Positions 12,340 through 21,931 of a stretch of 53,079 nt of DNA are shown piece after piece (positions within the stretch are counted from its first letter, which is position 1; the number at the start of each line of letters is the position of its first letter). Location of the stretch: positions 1 through 53,079 of the forward strand of contig JAPKFY010000006.1 in the NCBI GenBank assembly GCA_026646335.1, written 5' to 3'. The translations under genes and the position numbers were made by a program. The notes under the pieces are model-generated. The model ran no database searches. It was not told the DNA's origin and worked only from the letters and a program-made list of their open reading frames with translations. Source of the stretch: Aequorivita sp. (GTDB lineage: Bacteria > Bacteroidota > Bacteroidia > Flavobacteriales > Flavobacteriaceae).

Positions 12340-14355
12340 TGAGAAAGCTCCTTCTTTGGCAGTATGGCTGAACGGGAGCTTTTTTAATTGGCAGGTTTTC
12401 TTCCAGCGCTTTACATAGGTAAAATAATTACTGCCATCTGCAACAATCTGTTTTGGCCTCAAGCTATCTATAAGCCGGTTGAGGTTTACTTTTGGACTAT
12501 GGGTGAGCAAAAGCGTATGGATTTTTTTTCGCTTTGGGTAGATTCCCAAACTATCCAAGATCAGTATGTTTTTCTGGTTATATTTAAATAATTGGGGAAG
12601 TTTTTCTTCAGAATAAGTATCAATATTGATTGCGGTTATATATGATTTTATAGGATAGGTTTCAGAAATATTTTCAACAAGATCGCTTTTGAAAACCACA
12701 AAATTCTTCCCATTTTTATGGCCAATCAAAGTCTGTTTGCTTTTCTGAAAAATCACAAATTGGTTTGCTGAGGTCCTGAATTCATCATAAATATAAATTG
12801 TTATAAATCCTGAAATAACCAATAGCGAAACCACTAGTCTTCTGTACTTCATTTTCATTAGAAGCAATGCCAAAGCAATTATCACCATATATGCACCAAC
12901 AACTTTCAAAGTTGAAAAATGGATGTTTTTAAAAAGAAATTCATCCTGCACCGCAACCCAATGAATAAACCCATTAAGCCCTTCAATCAAAAAGTTATAG
13001 CTTGAAGCGAGCCAGTCAGGCAGGATTTCCAAAGTGGCCAATATTACAATCAAAATTCCACCGCACATTAAAACAGTTAAAAATGGCAGCACAACAATAT
13101 TGGTCAACAAAAACAATCCGGGAAATTGATGAAAATAGTACAAGCTTAATGGCAAAACGCCAATTTGCGCACTAACGGTAACGGCCACTATTGTCCAAGC
13201 TTTGCGGACAATCCAGTATTTTGAATAGCCAACTTTGTAGAAAACAGGAAGTAGCCAAACAATAAAAAATACAGCCAAATAACTCAACTGAAACCCAACC
13301 TGAAACAACCATAGCGGGTTAAATATCAAAAGCGCCAAAAATGATAGGAACAATGTGTTTATCGAATTTGTTTCCCGATCAAAAAGTTTGGCAAAGGCGA
13401 AAAAACTAAACATGGTTACCGCTCTAGTAACTGAAGGCGACAGGCCCGAAAGCAAGGCAAAACCCCATAGCAGTAAAACAATCAAAAGGGAATGGAAGAT
13501 TATTCCGTATTTCAAACGGGATAAAGGTTTGAAAAGAAATGCGAGTATTACATACAGAATTCCCACGTGAAGTCCTGAGACTGCTAATATATGTACGGCT
13601 CCGGCAGCTGCATATTCACTGTAAAGATTTTTGTCAATGTCTTTCTTTTCGCCCAAGACCAAAGCTTGGATAATGGCGCGCTCTTCGGTTTTTAGTTTCG
13701 TTTTTTGAAGTTTTTCAACAATCCCAGTGCGGAAATTTTGGGCTATTCCCCTTAAGGTCTGGGTTCCGGTGCTGGTTTTTAAAATTTCTTTTTCAGAAAC
13801 GCGCAACTGCCCATAAAGTCCCAACGACTCCATGTATTTTGAATAATCGAATTGGTAGGGGTTCAAGGGTTTTGGAATATCGGAAATGGTGCCGTAAACC
13901 AATAAAATTTTATCTGCTGAAAACGATTCTTTTATGGAGTCTTTGGAAACATTCAGCAATACTTTTCCATGTGTTGGCACACCATTTATGGCGTTTACCT
14001 CCGCAATATATTTCAAACTGAAATTGTCAGGTTTTAGGCTTTGTTTGATTTTCAACTGTAACAATTCCGCTTTGTTTTCAGAAGCATAATGCAAAAAATG
14101 ATGCGGTTGAAACCGTGGTAGCCTAATTTGATAATTGAAATAACCAATGGTAAAAAAGCATAAATATGCGGCAATTCCGAAATAAACATTTTGAATCAAT
14201 TGCTTTCGGGCCCAAAGCCACAAAACTGCCACCCCAAAAAGAAGTGCCAAAAGATATTTTAAAAGAAAGGTTGTAGTAGGGAAAAAGTGTGCAATGAGAA
14301 TTCCCAAGCCAAGGAAAGCCGAAAACCTTACAACTGCAAAGTTTATGAATTTCAT
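12331..14355 (-). CDS. ComEC/Rec2 family competence protein
   Basis: Competence domain: HILAVSGLHVGILYVILAFLF, LLSGLSPSVTRAVTMFSFFA, multi-TM; N-terminal DUF4131-like. Confidence 0.9.
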   Translation of the reverse strand: MKFINFAVVRFSAFLGLGILIAHFFPTTTFLLKYLLALLFGVAVLWLWARKQLIQNVYFGIAAYLCFFTIGYFNYQIRLPRFQPHHFLHYASENKAELLQLKIKQSLKPDNFSLKYIAEVNAINGVPTHGKVLLNVSKDSIKESFSADKILLVYGTISDIPKPLNPYQFDYSKYMESLGLYGQLRVSEKEILKTSTGTQTLRGIAQNFRTGIVEKLQKTKLKTEERAIIQALVLGEKKDIDKNLYSEYAAAGAVHILAVSGLHVGILYVILAFLFKPLSRLKYGIIFHSLLIVLLLWGFALLSGLSPSVTRAVTMFSFFAFAKLFDRETNSINTLFLSFLALLIFNPLWLFQVGFQLSYLAVFFIVWLLPVFYKVGYSKYWIVRKAWTIVAVTVSAQIGVLPLSLYYFHQFPGLFLLTNIVVLPFLTVLMCGGILIVILATLEILPDWLASSYNFLIEGLNGFIHWVAVQDEFLFKNIHFSTLKVVGAYMVIIALALLLMKMKYRRLVVSLLVISGFITIYIYDEFRTSANQFVIFQKSKQTLIGHKNGKNFVVFKSDLVENISETYPIKSYITAINIDTYSEEKLPQLFKYNQKNILILDSLGIYPKRKKIHTLLLTHSPKVNLNRLIDSLRPKQIVADGSNYFTYVKRWKKTCQLKKLPFSHTAKEGAFSLE

Positions 14356-14460
14356 ACCCCAAGACTTTAAGTTAAACCTAAAATCAATTGGAGAGAATAA
14401 ACTTAAATGTAGGAAATATTTCTCAGAAAAGCAAAGGTGCCAAAAAAGAAGATCGCTATG

Positions 14461-15057
14461 CTAAATAACCCGTCGGACCTCTACAAAAGCCTTTTTCCAG
14501 TAAGCTTCATCGAGCGATGAAATGATGACTCCTGCACGGGTTGTGGAGTGAATAAACTTCACCTCGCCGCGTTTTGACTCAACTACTAGGCCTACATGGT
14601 TAATGGTATTTCGGCTGCTGGTTTTGAAGAATACCAGATCGCCTTCTTCAATATCCTTAAAAGAAATAAGAATGCCCTTGGTAGCCATATCGCGCGAAAT
14701 TCTGGGCAGGATGATGTTTTCCTTTTGAAAAGCGGTACAGACTAAACCAGAGCAGTCCATTCCCGCCTCTGTGGTGCCGCCAAATTTATATTTTGTGCCT
14801 TGAAAGGTTTTGGCATATTCAATGATATCCCTTTTTATTTCCTTCGGACTTTCTTCTGAATTTTCAGAGTCCGATGTTACTTCAGCGTTCGCCGTGGTAG
14901 TCTTGTTATTTTTGTGAGGGGTCACTTTCCGTACCGTTTTGGTGTTCGGGCCGTTTTTGCCAATAATAGCTTCGGGAACCTTTCCCGTGTTCTTCGTACT
15001 TCCGCAGGAAACAAGGAATAATGTGAAAAAAGAAAGGAGCAGTAATTTTTTCATCAA
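14461..15057 (-). CDS. NlpC/P60 family (C40) cell-wall peptidase lipoprotein
   Basis: Lipobox LFLVSCGS; catalytic GMDCSGLVCTAF, INHVGLVVE. Confidence 0.88.
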   Translation of the reverse strand: MMKKLLLLSFFTLFLVSCGSTKNTGKVPEAIIGKNGPNTKTVRKVTPHKNNKTTTANAEVTSDSENSEESPKEIKRDIIEYAKTFQGTKYKFGGTTEAGMDCSGLVCTAFQKENIILPRISRDMATKGILISFKDIEEGDLVFFKTSSRNTINHVGLVVESKRGEVKFIHSTTRAGVIISSLDEAYWKKAFVEVRRVI

Positions 15058-15098
15058 TGGGGAATAGCTAATTAATGTCTAAAAATATGAAATTTTAT

Positions 15099-16217
15099 TT
15101 ACTTTGGCTGGATTGAGGAATGAATTAGTTTGGCAGTCTTTTCACTTGCACCGCGACCGCCAAGTACCTTTTCAAGATCGTAATAGTCCAAAAACATGGT
15201 AGCGCGTTTGTATGGATCCAGAATATTGGTCAATTCCTCTTTCAGTCTTTTTTTGTTGAAATCAGCTTGAATAAGTTCAGTTACAACCGTTTTATTGAGA
15301 ATTAAATTTACCAATGAAATATAGTCCAATTTAATCACGCGTTTTGCAATTTCATACGAAACCCGGCTGCCTTTATAGCAAACCACTTGCGGCACTTTAA
15401 ACAGTGCCGTCTCCAATGTAGCGGTGCCCGAAGTAACCAAAGCAGCTTCCGAAATACTCAAAAGGTCATAGGTTTTGTTGGTTACAAAATGCACATTTTT
15501 TGTGGTGAGAAAGGTTTCGTAAAACGATTTTTCCTGACTTGGTGCACCAGCGATTACAAATTGATACTCCTTAAAATCCTTCGCCACGGAAATCATTATT
15601 TCCAGCATTTTTTTGATTTCCTGTTTTCTACTGCCCGGAAGCAGGGCGACTATTGGCCGATCGTCCAGTCCATTCTCTTTTTTGAACGTCTTTGGATCAA
15701 CCTGTTTTTGGGTGTAGATAGCGTCAATCAACGGATGGCCCACAAAATGCACGGGAAAATTGTGCTTTTCTTCGTAAAACGCCTTTTCAAAAGGAAGGAT
15801 TACATACATCTGGTCCACATCATTCTTTATTTCTTTGATGCGGCCTTCCTTCCATGCCCAAATTTGGGGCGAAATGTAATAGTGGGTTCTGTAGCCTTTC
15901 TGCCGCGCCCATTTGGCAATGCGAAGATTAAATCCTGGATAGTCTATAAAAATAATGACATCAGGGTTGAAGGTTTCGATATCCTTTTTGCAGAATTTGA
16001 TGTTTTTAAGAATGGTGCCTAGATTCAGGATTACTTCTGCGAAGCCCATAAATGCCAAATCTCGGTAATGTTTTACCTCAGTTCCACCAGCGGCCTTCAT
16101 CAAATCGCCGCCCCAAAAACGGAAGTCGGCTTCAGCGTCTTCCTCTTTTAAAGCTTTCATTAAATTGGCTCCGTGCAAATCTCCGGATGCTTCGCCTGCT
16201 ATGAGGTAATACTTCAT
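15099..16217 (-). CDS. lpxB: Lipid-A-disaccharide synthase
   Basis: MKYYLIAGEASGDLHGANLMKAL; FIDYPGFNLRIAK; YISPQIWAWKEGRIK; LLPGSRKQEI. Confidence 0.95.
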   Translation of the reverse strand: MKYYLIAGEASGDLHGANLMKALKEEDAEADFRFWGGDLMKAAGGTEVKHYRDLAFMGFAEVILNLGTILKNIKFCKKDIETFNPDVIIFIDYPGFNLRIAKWARQKGYRTHYYISPQIWAWKEGRIKEIKNDVDQMYVILPFEKAFYEEKHNFPVHFVGHPLIDAIYTQKQVDPKTFKKENGLDDRPIVALLPGSRKQEIKKMLEIMISVAKDFKEYQFVIAGAPSQEKSFYETFLTTKNVHFVTNKTYDLLSISEAALVTSGTATLETALFKVPQVVCYKGSRVSYEIAKRVIKLDYISLVNLILNKTVVTELIQADFNKKRLKEELTNILDPYKRATMFLDYYDLEKVLGGRGASEKTAKLIHSSIQPK

Positions 16218-16231
16218 TGGTCTTGGTTAAA

Positions 16232-16305
16232 GGGTTGCAGGTTGCAAGTTACAGGTTGTAGTGGTGCAATAAAACTTGCAACTTGTAACCTGAAACTTGC
16301 AACTA
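16232..16305. repeat. Intergenic imperfect inverted repeat built of GTTGCAAGTT / ACAGGTT units
   Basis: ggttgcaggttgcaagttacaggttgta ... aacttgcaacttgtaacctgaaacttgcaac between lpxB start and ddl stop. Confidence 0.7.
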
Positions 16306-17280
16306 CTTTAGTACATTCTGTATCAATATATCAAAAAATTCCGTCAACGTCATTCCTGCTTCCCGCGCTTGTTTGGGAATGATACTTTCCGTTGAAAGCC
16401 CTGGATTGGTGTTTATTTCCAGAAAGTAGGGCTTCCCTTTTTCTATGATGAATTCACTGCGGGTGATGCCTTTCATATTCAGCAGTTTGTATATGCGAAT
16501 GGCTTCTTTCTTGACCATTTCGGTTTCTTCTTCTGAAATTCTAGCTGGGGTAATTTCCTGTGACTTCCCAAGGTATTTTGCTTCGTAATCGAAGAATTCA
16601 TTCTCTGAAACAATTTCGGTCACTGGAAGCGCTATAATTTCTTTCCCTTTATTGTAAACCCCGACGGAAACTTCGGTTCCAACCAAAGCGGTCTCTATGA
16701 TTATTTCGGAATCTTCAGTAAATGCTTTTTCAATGGCCGGCATTATTTCGCTCATCTCGTTCACTTTGCTAATGCCGAAACTGGAGCCAGAACGATTCGG
16801 TTTTACGAAACAGGGTAAGCCGGTTTTTTTTACAATTTCTTCCAAATTGATTTCGGTGCCTTCATTCACATAATAGGAATTGGCAGCACGAACGCCGAAA
16901 TTTTTCAAAACTGAAAGACAGTCGCGCTTGTTGAAACTAAGCGCAGCTTGATAATAATCTGTACTCGTGTGCGGAATTCCCAATAGTTCCCAATAGGCCT
17001 GCAAATAGCCATCTTCCCCGGGCGTGCCGTGAATAGTGTTGAAAACAGCATCGGGATAAATGGTTTCGGTGCCGTTGTCAAAACTGAAATCGGCTTTGTT
17101 TACGGGATGTTTTGTGCCGTTTTTAGCAAGAAAGTACCAGCCTTCCTCCAAAATATGGATTGGATATACTTCATATTTATTTTTATCGAGGGCGTTGCAA
17201 ACCACGCCGCCACTGTTTATCGAAATCTCGAACTCGCTGGAATAGCCGCCCATGGCCACGGCAATATGTTTCTTTCCCAT
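16303..17280 (-). CDS. ddl: D-alanine--D-alanine ligase
   Basis: GKKHIAVAMGGYSSEFEIS, NTIHGTPGEDGYLQAYWELLGIPHT, FVKPNRSGSSFGISKV, YFLEINTNPGLS. Confidence 0.96.
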   Translation of the reverse strand: MGKKHIAVAMGGYSSEFEISINSGGVVCNALDKNKYEVYPIHILEEGWYFLAKNGTKHPVNKADFSFDNGTETIYPDAVFNTIHGTPGEDGYLQAYWELLGIPHTSTDYYQAALSFNKRDCLSVLKNFGVRAANSYYVNEGTEINLEEIVKKTGLPCFVKPNRSGSSFGISKVNEMSEIMPAIEKAFTEDSEIIIETALVGTEVSVGVYNKGKEIIALPVTEIVSENEFFDYEAKYLGKSQEITPARISEEETEMVKKEAIRIYKLLNMKGITRSEFIIEKGKPYFLEINTNPGLSTESIIPKQAREAGMTLTEFFDILIQNVLK

Positions 17281-17390
17281 AACAAATGATTAAAAGCTGC
17301 GTTAAATATCTGTTGAAACAAAAATATCACTTATCCATAGAAAGATACTAACTTTGGGTTTTATATTTTTGCGCATTAACAAACAAACGT

Positions 17391-18023
17391 ATGACTTTTT
17401 TCCAATTTGTGTTTTCCAAGGCATTTTTGAAGCAGTTGCTTTTGGCGATCGTTGCTATTTTAGTTTTGGCATTTTTGATATTGTGGTGGTTACGCTTCAC
17501 TACAAACCACAATGAAACGATTGAAGTGCCTAATCTCGCTAAAATGTCTTTGGACAAAGTAGAGGAGAAGTTGGACGAAATGGATCTTCGCTATGAAATC
17601 TTAGATTCAGCAAACTACAATCCCGATTATCCGAGATATTCCGTAATTGAACAAATTCCAAAACCTGGCAAATTTGTAAAAGAAGACCGAAAACTTTATT
17701 TAACGCTGAACCCTTCGGGCTACCGAAAAATTGAAGTACCTGATATATTGGGTAGAACCCGTAGACAAGCCGAACCAACACTTTTGGCAATGGGTTTTGT
17801 GATTGGAAAAATAAGCTATCGCCCGCATATTAGTGACAATGTCTTGGAAATGCGTTATAAAGGCGAAAAGCTTGACCCGGGCACTCCACTGCAAAAAACA
17901 TCGATAATTGATTTAATTGTTGGCGACGAATCATTGAACAGAATTCAATCTGAAGATAATTCTTCCGAAGAAAACCAAGAAGCGCCAGATAATAGTGAAG
18001 AAGAGAACAATGGCGAATTTTAA
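17391..18023 (+). CDS. PASTA domain-containing membrane-anchored protein
   Basis: N-terminal TM helix; PASTA repeats VPNLAKMSLDKVEEKLDEMDLRYEI...VIEQIPKPGKFVK; VPDILGRTRRQAEPTLLAMGFVIG. Confidence 0.87.
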   Translation: MTFFQFVFSKAFLKQLLLAIVAILVLAFLILWWLRFTTNHNETIEVPNLAKMSLDKVEEKLDEMDLRYEILDSANYNPDYPRYSVIEQIPKPGKFVKEDRKLYLTLNPSGYRKIEVPDILGRTRRQAEPTLLAMGFVIGKISYRPHISDNVLEMRYKGEKLDPGTPLQKTSIIDLIVGDESLNRIQSEDNSSEENQEAPDNSEEENNGEF

Positions 18024-19056
18024 CGAAGAAGAAATTGACGATACAGATGGTAATGATGATCTTTATGAACATTACCGCTTTAAGGCAGACAAAGGGCAGG
18101 GCGCATTAAGGGTAGATAAATACCTGATGAACCTAATTGAAAAAGCTACCCGAAACAAAATTCAAAAAGCTGCAACCGCCGGTAACATATACGTAAACGG
18201 CGTTCCCGTAAAATCAAATTATAAAGTAAAAGGAAATGATGTGGTTACGGTGCTTTTTGAGCATCCACCGTATGAATTTCTATTGGTTCCCGAGAATATT
18301 CCGTTGGATATTGTTTATGAGGATGACGCCGTACTTGTAGTGAACAAACCAGCGGGAATGGTTGTGCATCCCGGACACGGAAATTATAGTGGAACACTTA
18401 TAAATGCACTGACCTATCATTTCGAAAACCTTCCGAATAATAGCAGTAATCGTCCTGGACTTGTCCACAGAATAGACAAAGACACAAGCGGGTTACTGGT
18501 AGTGGCAAAGACGGAGGAAGCCATGACCCACCTCGCCAAACAGTTTTTTGACAAAAGCACGGAGCGCGAATATGTAGCCCTTGTTTGGGGAAATGTTGAA
18601 GAAGAGGAAGGTACCGTTGAGGGCAATATAGGCCGTCACCCAAAGAACCGTTTGCAAAACACCGTTTACGAAAACGACGAAGAAGAAAAAGGAAAACCGG
18701 CCGTTACACATTACAAAGTTTTGGAACGGTTGGGGTATGTAACCCTTGTTTCCTGTAGATTGGAAACGGGTCGTACCCACCAAATACGTGTGCATATGAA
18801 ATATATAGGTCACACACTCTTTAATGACGAACGTTACGGTGGCGAAAAAATATTGAAGGGAACCACTTTCAGCAAATACAAACAATTTGTGGAAAACTGT
18901 TTTAAAGTATTGCCACGCCAAGCTCTACACGCACGTACGCTAGGTTTTGTACATCCAGTTAGTGGTGAATTTATGCGTTTTGAATGCCCCATCCCCGAAG
19001 ATATGGAAACTTGTTTGGAGAAGTGGCGGAATTATTCGCAACACGTTATTGAGTAG
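18010..19056 (+). CDS. RluA/RluD-family 23S rRNA pseudouridine synthase
   Basis: S4 domain plus RPGLVHRIDKDTSGLLVVAKT catalytic motif, RLETGRTHQIRVHMKYIGH; probable start MANFNEEE at 18010. Confidence 0.94.
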   Translation: MANFNEEEIDDTDGNDDLYEHYRFKADKGQGALRVDKYLMNLIEKATRNKIQKAATAGNIYVNGVPVKSNYKVKGNDVVTVLFEHPPYEFLLVPENIPLDIVYEDDAVLVVNKPAGMVVHPGHGNYSGTLINALTYHFENLPNNSSNRPGLVHRIDKDTSGLLVVAKTEEAMTHLAKQFFDKSTEREYVALVWGNVEEEEGTVEGNIGRHPKNRLQNTVYENDEEEKGKPAVTHYKVLERLGYVTLVSCRLETGRTHQIRVHMKYIGHTLFNDERYGGEKILKGTTFSKYKQFVENCFKVLPRQALHARTLGFVHPVSGEFMRFECPIPEDMETCLEKWRNYSQHVIE

Positions 19057-19139
19057 AAATTCCAAATCACAAGTGCCAAATTCCAAAAAGTATAATTGTA
19101 AAATAAAAAGAATTTAAATCAATATCAATTTCTTGGTAT

Positions 19140-19385
19140 GTGCTCCTTCCCCTTGTAAAAATTTTAAATATTAAGTTCAGTTGTTGTTTAAGGGGAAGGT
19201 GGCCCCGACTTTTCTGTCGGGGACGGAAGGGGTTTTTGGTATTTTCGTTTTTACCTCGTGTACCCGCCTCGTCCGCTAAAGTGGCTACCTCCCGAAACAA
19301 GTTCGGGACAAGCTCTCCCTTGCGGGGCGGGGAACACCCACCCCGTCTGCTTCGCAGCCACCACACCCTTGCAGGGCGGGGAACT
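19140..19385. repeat. GC-rich intergenic repeat island (non-coding)
   Basis: Contains CTTCCCCTT...AAGGGGAAG, CCCCGAC...GTCGGGG, CCCGAAACAAGTTCGGG inverted repeats and a 19-nt direct repeat cccttgc(g/a)gggcggggaac at 19317-19335 and 19366-19384; contrasts with surrounding AT-rich DNA. Confidence 0.65.
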
Positions 19386-19548
19386 CTCTTTAGTCTTAAC
19401 AAAAAGTTAAAGTTCCAATTCTTAGTGCTTTTTAGAACTGTTTCAGGGTTTAGAGTAGAGAATCGGATTATATTTGCAAGTTGACGAATTTTACTGCTTT
19501 CAGTATGTTTTTCAACTCTTATTATAATTATTAAACTCCCTTTAACTA

Positions 19549-21690
19549 ATGAGAAAATTTATTCTTTCCCTTATTATCGCTGCTTTTGTTCTGCCTATGC
19601 AGGCCAATGAAGGTATGTGGTTTTTAATGCACATTGAACGGTTGAATTATCGCGATATGCAAAAAATGGGCCTTCAGCTTACGCCCGAAGAAATTTACAG
19701 TATCAACAACGCCAGCCTCAAGGATGCCATAGTGCAGTTTAACCGTGGCTGTACTGCTGAAATTATTTCAGATAGCGGGTTGGTGCTTACCAACCACCAC
19801 TGTGGTTATAGCCAAATTGCCGAACTTTCAACTGCTGAAAATGATTATCTGACCAACGGATTTTGGGCAGGGAACAATTCAGAGGAACTAAAGCCAAAAA
19901 AACTTTCCGTTCGCTTTTTTGTGAGAATGGACGATGTTTCAAAGCGTATTTTGAGCTTGGTGAATGATGATATGACTGAAGCTGAGCGCGAAGCAACTAT
20001 CAACCATGAGATTGCGAAGATTGAGCAAGAAAACAACGAAGGTGGAAAATATACCGTTTCGGTAAAATCCTTTTACCAGGGGAATGAATTTTACTATTTT
20101 GTTTACCAGGATTATAACGATGTGCGTTTGGTGGGAACACCTCCTGCGAGCATTGGAAAGTTTGGTGGTGATACTGACAACTGGGAATGGCCAAGACATA
20201 CGGGCGATTTTTCACTTTTTAGGGTTTATGCCGATAAGGACGGAAACCCCGCGGAATATTCAAAAGATAACGTGCCTTTGAAGCCAAAGCACCACTTGAC
20301 CACAAGCATTAAAGGTTTTGAGGAAAATGATTTCGCAATGATTTTAGGTTATCCGGGCCGTACCAACCGCTGGATGCCTGCGGGAGGGATTGAGCAGAAC
20401 GTGGAGTACGCATATCCAGCTTGGGTAGAGGCTTCAAAAACATCTATGGACGTGATGAAGAAATATATGGATAAGGACCAGCAAGTAAAGCTTGACTATG
20501 CTTCCAGTTATGCATCCATAGCCAATTATTGGAAAAACCGCCAGGGAATGATAGATGCACTGAAGCAGCACAAAACTGCGGAAAGCAAACGCAATGATGA
20601 AAAGGCTTTTCAGAAGTGGGCTTCCAAAAAGGGCAATAAGCAGTATGCGGATGTAATTCCGGTTATTAATAACTATTATAGTAAAACGAATGTGGCAAGT
20701 GCCCACAACAATTATCTGGGACTGTTGGTGCGCACCCGTATGGCATCCATTCCATATCGTTTGGGCAACGCAATTGATTATTATTTACAGCAAAACGAAG
20801 CAAAACAAGCAGAGGTTAAGCCACAATTGGATGCTGAAATCAACGATCTGTATGAGGGACTTTACCTTCCTTTGGAAAAAGATGTTTTGGCGGCTCAGCT
20901 TAAATTATATTCCACAAAAGCCAAAAATATAGCTCCGATGGTTGCCCAAGTTGCCGAGGCGAATAACAAGACTGAAGCAGGCTGGAATGAATACATAAAT
21001 ACTGCTTTCCAAAACAGCATCTTTGAATCCAAAGAAAAGTTGGAAGCCTTTATGGCAAACCCAAATGCTGACATTTTAAAGAACGATCCGTTGTTTCAGC
21101 TTTCTACAGATTTGATGACGCGTCTGCGCTATAAAACGGAAGAGGAAAAACAATTGACCAATGATTTTGAGCACGCTTACAGATTGATGGTACAGGGAAT
21201 GAGAGTTCAAAATCCAACCGAGAAGTATTATCCAGATGCCAATAGCACACTGCGCCTTACTTACGGAAAGGTAATTTCCTTGCCTGAGGACAAACGTAAC
21301 GATGCCAATAAAAATTACTATACCACTTTAAAAGGGACGGTTGCAAAATACCAACCCGGCGATGCTGAGTTTGATATGCCGAAAAGGTTGATTGATCTCT
21401 ATGAGAAAAAAGATTTTGGACAATACGCCGATGCTGATGGCTATTTGCCTGTAAACTTTTTGACCGATAACGACATTACAGGCGGAAACTCCGGTTCTCC
21501 AGTATTGAACGGAAAAGGGGAACTGATCGGCTTGGCTTTTGACGGTAACATTGAAGCCATGGCGGGAGATGTTATTTTTGATGACCAACTGCAACGCACT
21601 ATCAATGTTGACATTCGCTATGTGTTATTTTTGATAGATAAATTTGCAGGGGCAAGTCATATTATTGATGAATTGACTTTATCGAAATAA
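19549..21690 (+). CDS. S46 family dipeptidyl-peptidase (DPP7-like)
   Basis: NRGCTAEIISDSGLVLTNHHCGY, GFWAGNNSEELKPKKLSVRF, TGGNSGSPVLNGKGELIGLAFDGNIEAM. Confidence 0.93.
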   Translation: MRKFILSLIIAAFVLPMQANEGMWFLMHIERLNYRDMQKMGLQLTPEEIYSINNASLKDAIVQFNRGCTAEIISDSGLVLTNHHCGYSQIAELSTAENDYLTNGFWAGNNSEELKPKKLSVRFFVRMDDVSKRILSLVNDDMTEAEREATINHEIAKIEQENNEGGKYTVSVKSFYQGNEFYYFVYQDYNDVRLVGTPPASIGKFGGDTDNWEWPRHTGDFSLFRVYADKDGNPAEYSKDNVPLKPKHHLTTSIKGFEENDFAMILGYPGRTNRWMPAGGIEQNVEYAYPAWVEASKTSMDVMKKYMDKDQQVKLDYASSYASIANYWKNRQGMIDALKQHKTAESKRNDEKAFQKWASKKGNKQYADVIPVINNYYSKTNVASAHNNYLGLLVRTRMASIPYRLGNAIDYYLQQNEAKQAEVKPQLDAEINDLYEGLYLPLEKDVLAAQLKLYSTKAKNIAPMVAQVAEANNKTEAGWNEYINTAFQNSIFESKEKLEAFMANPNADILKNDPLFQLSTDLMTRLRYKTEEEKQLTNDFEHAYRLMVQGMRVQNPTEKYYPDANSTLRLTYGKVISLPEDKRNDANKNYYTTLKGTVAKYQPGDAEFDMPKRLIDLYEKKDFGQYADADGYLPVNFLTDNDITGGNSGSPVLNGKGELIGLAFDGNIEAMAGDVIFDDQLQRTINVDIRYVLFLIDKFAGASHIIDELTLSK

Positions 21691-21721
21691 GGTTTTTTAG
21701 AAAAAGATTACATTAATTCTT

Positions 21722-21762
21722 AACCCACAAGTCCAAAAATATTGGATTTGTGGGTTTTTTTT
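21722..21762 (+). terminator. Rho-independent terminator after S46 peptidase
   Basis: AACCCACAAGTCCAA-aaata-TTGGATTTGTGGGTTTTTTTT. Confidence 0.8.
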
Positions 21763-21931
21763 ATTGGTTTTCTTGCTGATTTTTTAAAGCCAAAATACCG
21801 AAGGGTTTTCTTGTTCAAATGACTAGAAAGAGAACTATTTTTATTTGGGCAATTACAATCAACGAAATACGGATATTAATATCTTAATTTAATTTTTTCA
21901 ATTAACTTTAGCGCTCAAAAAAGAATACACA

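Noticed and set aside
15387-16022. 211-aa plus ORF opposite lpxB
   Set aside because: Antisense shadow of a conserved gene
19067-19484. ORFs 19067..19402 (-) and 19140..19484 (+) as proteins
   Set aside because: Low-complexity, repeat-derived translations in a GC-rich repeat island; no start context or domain support
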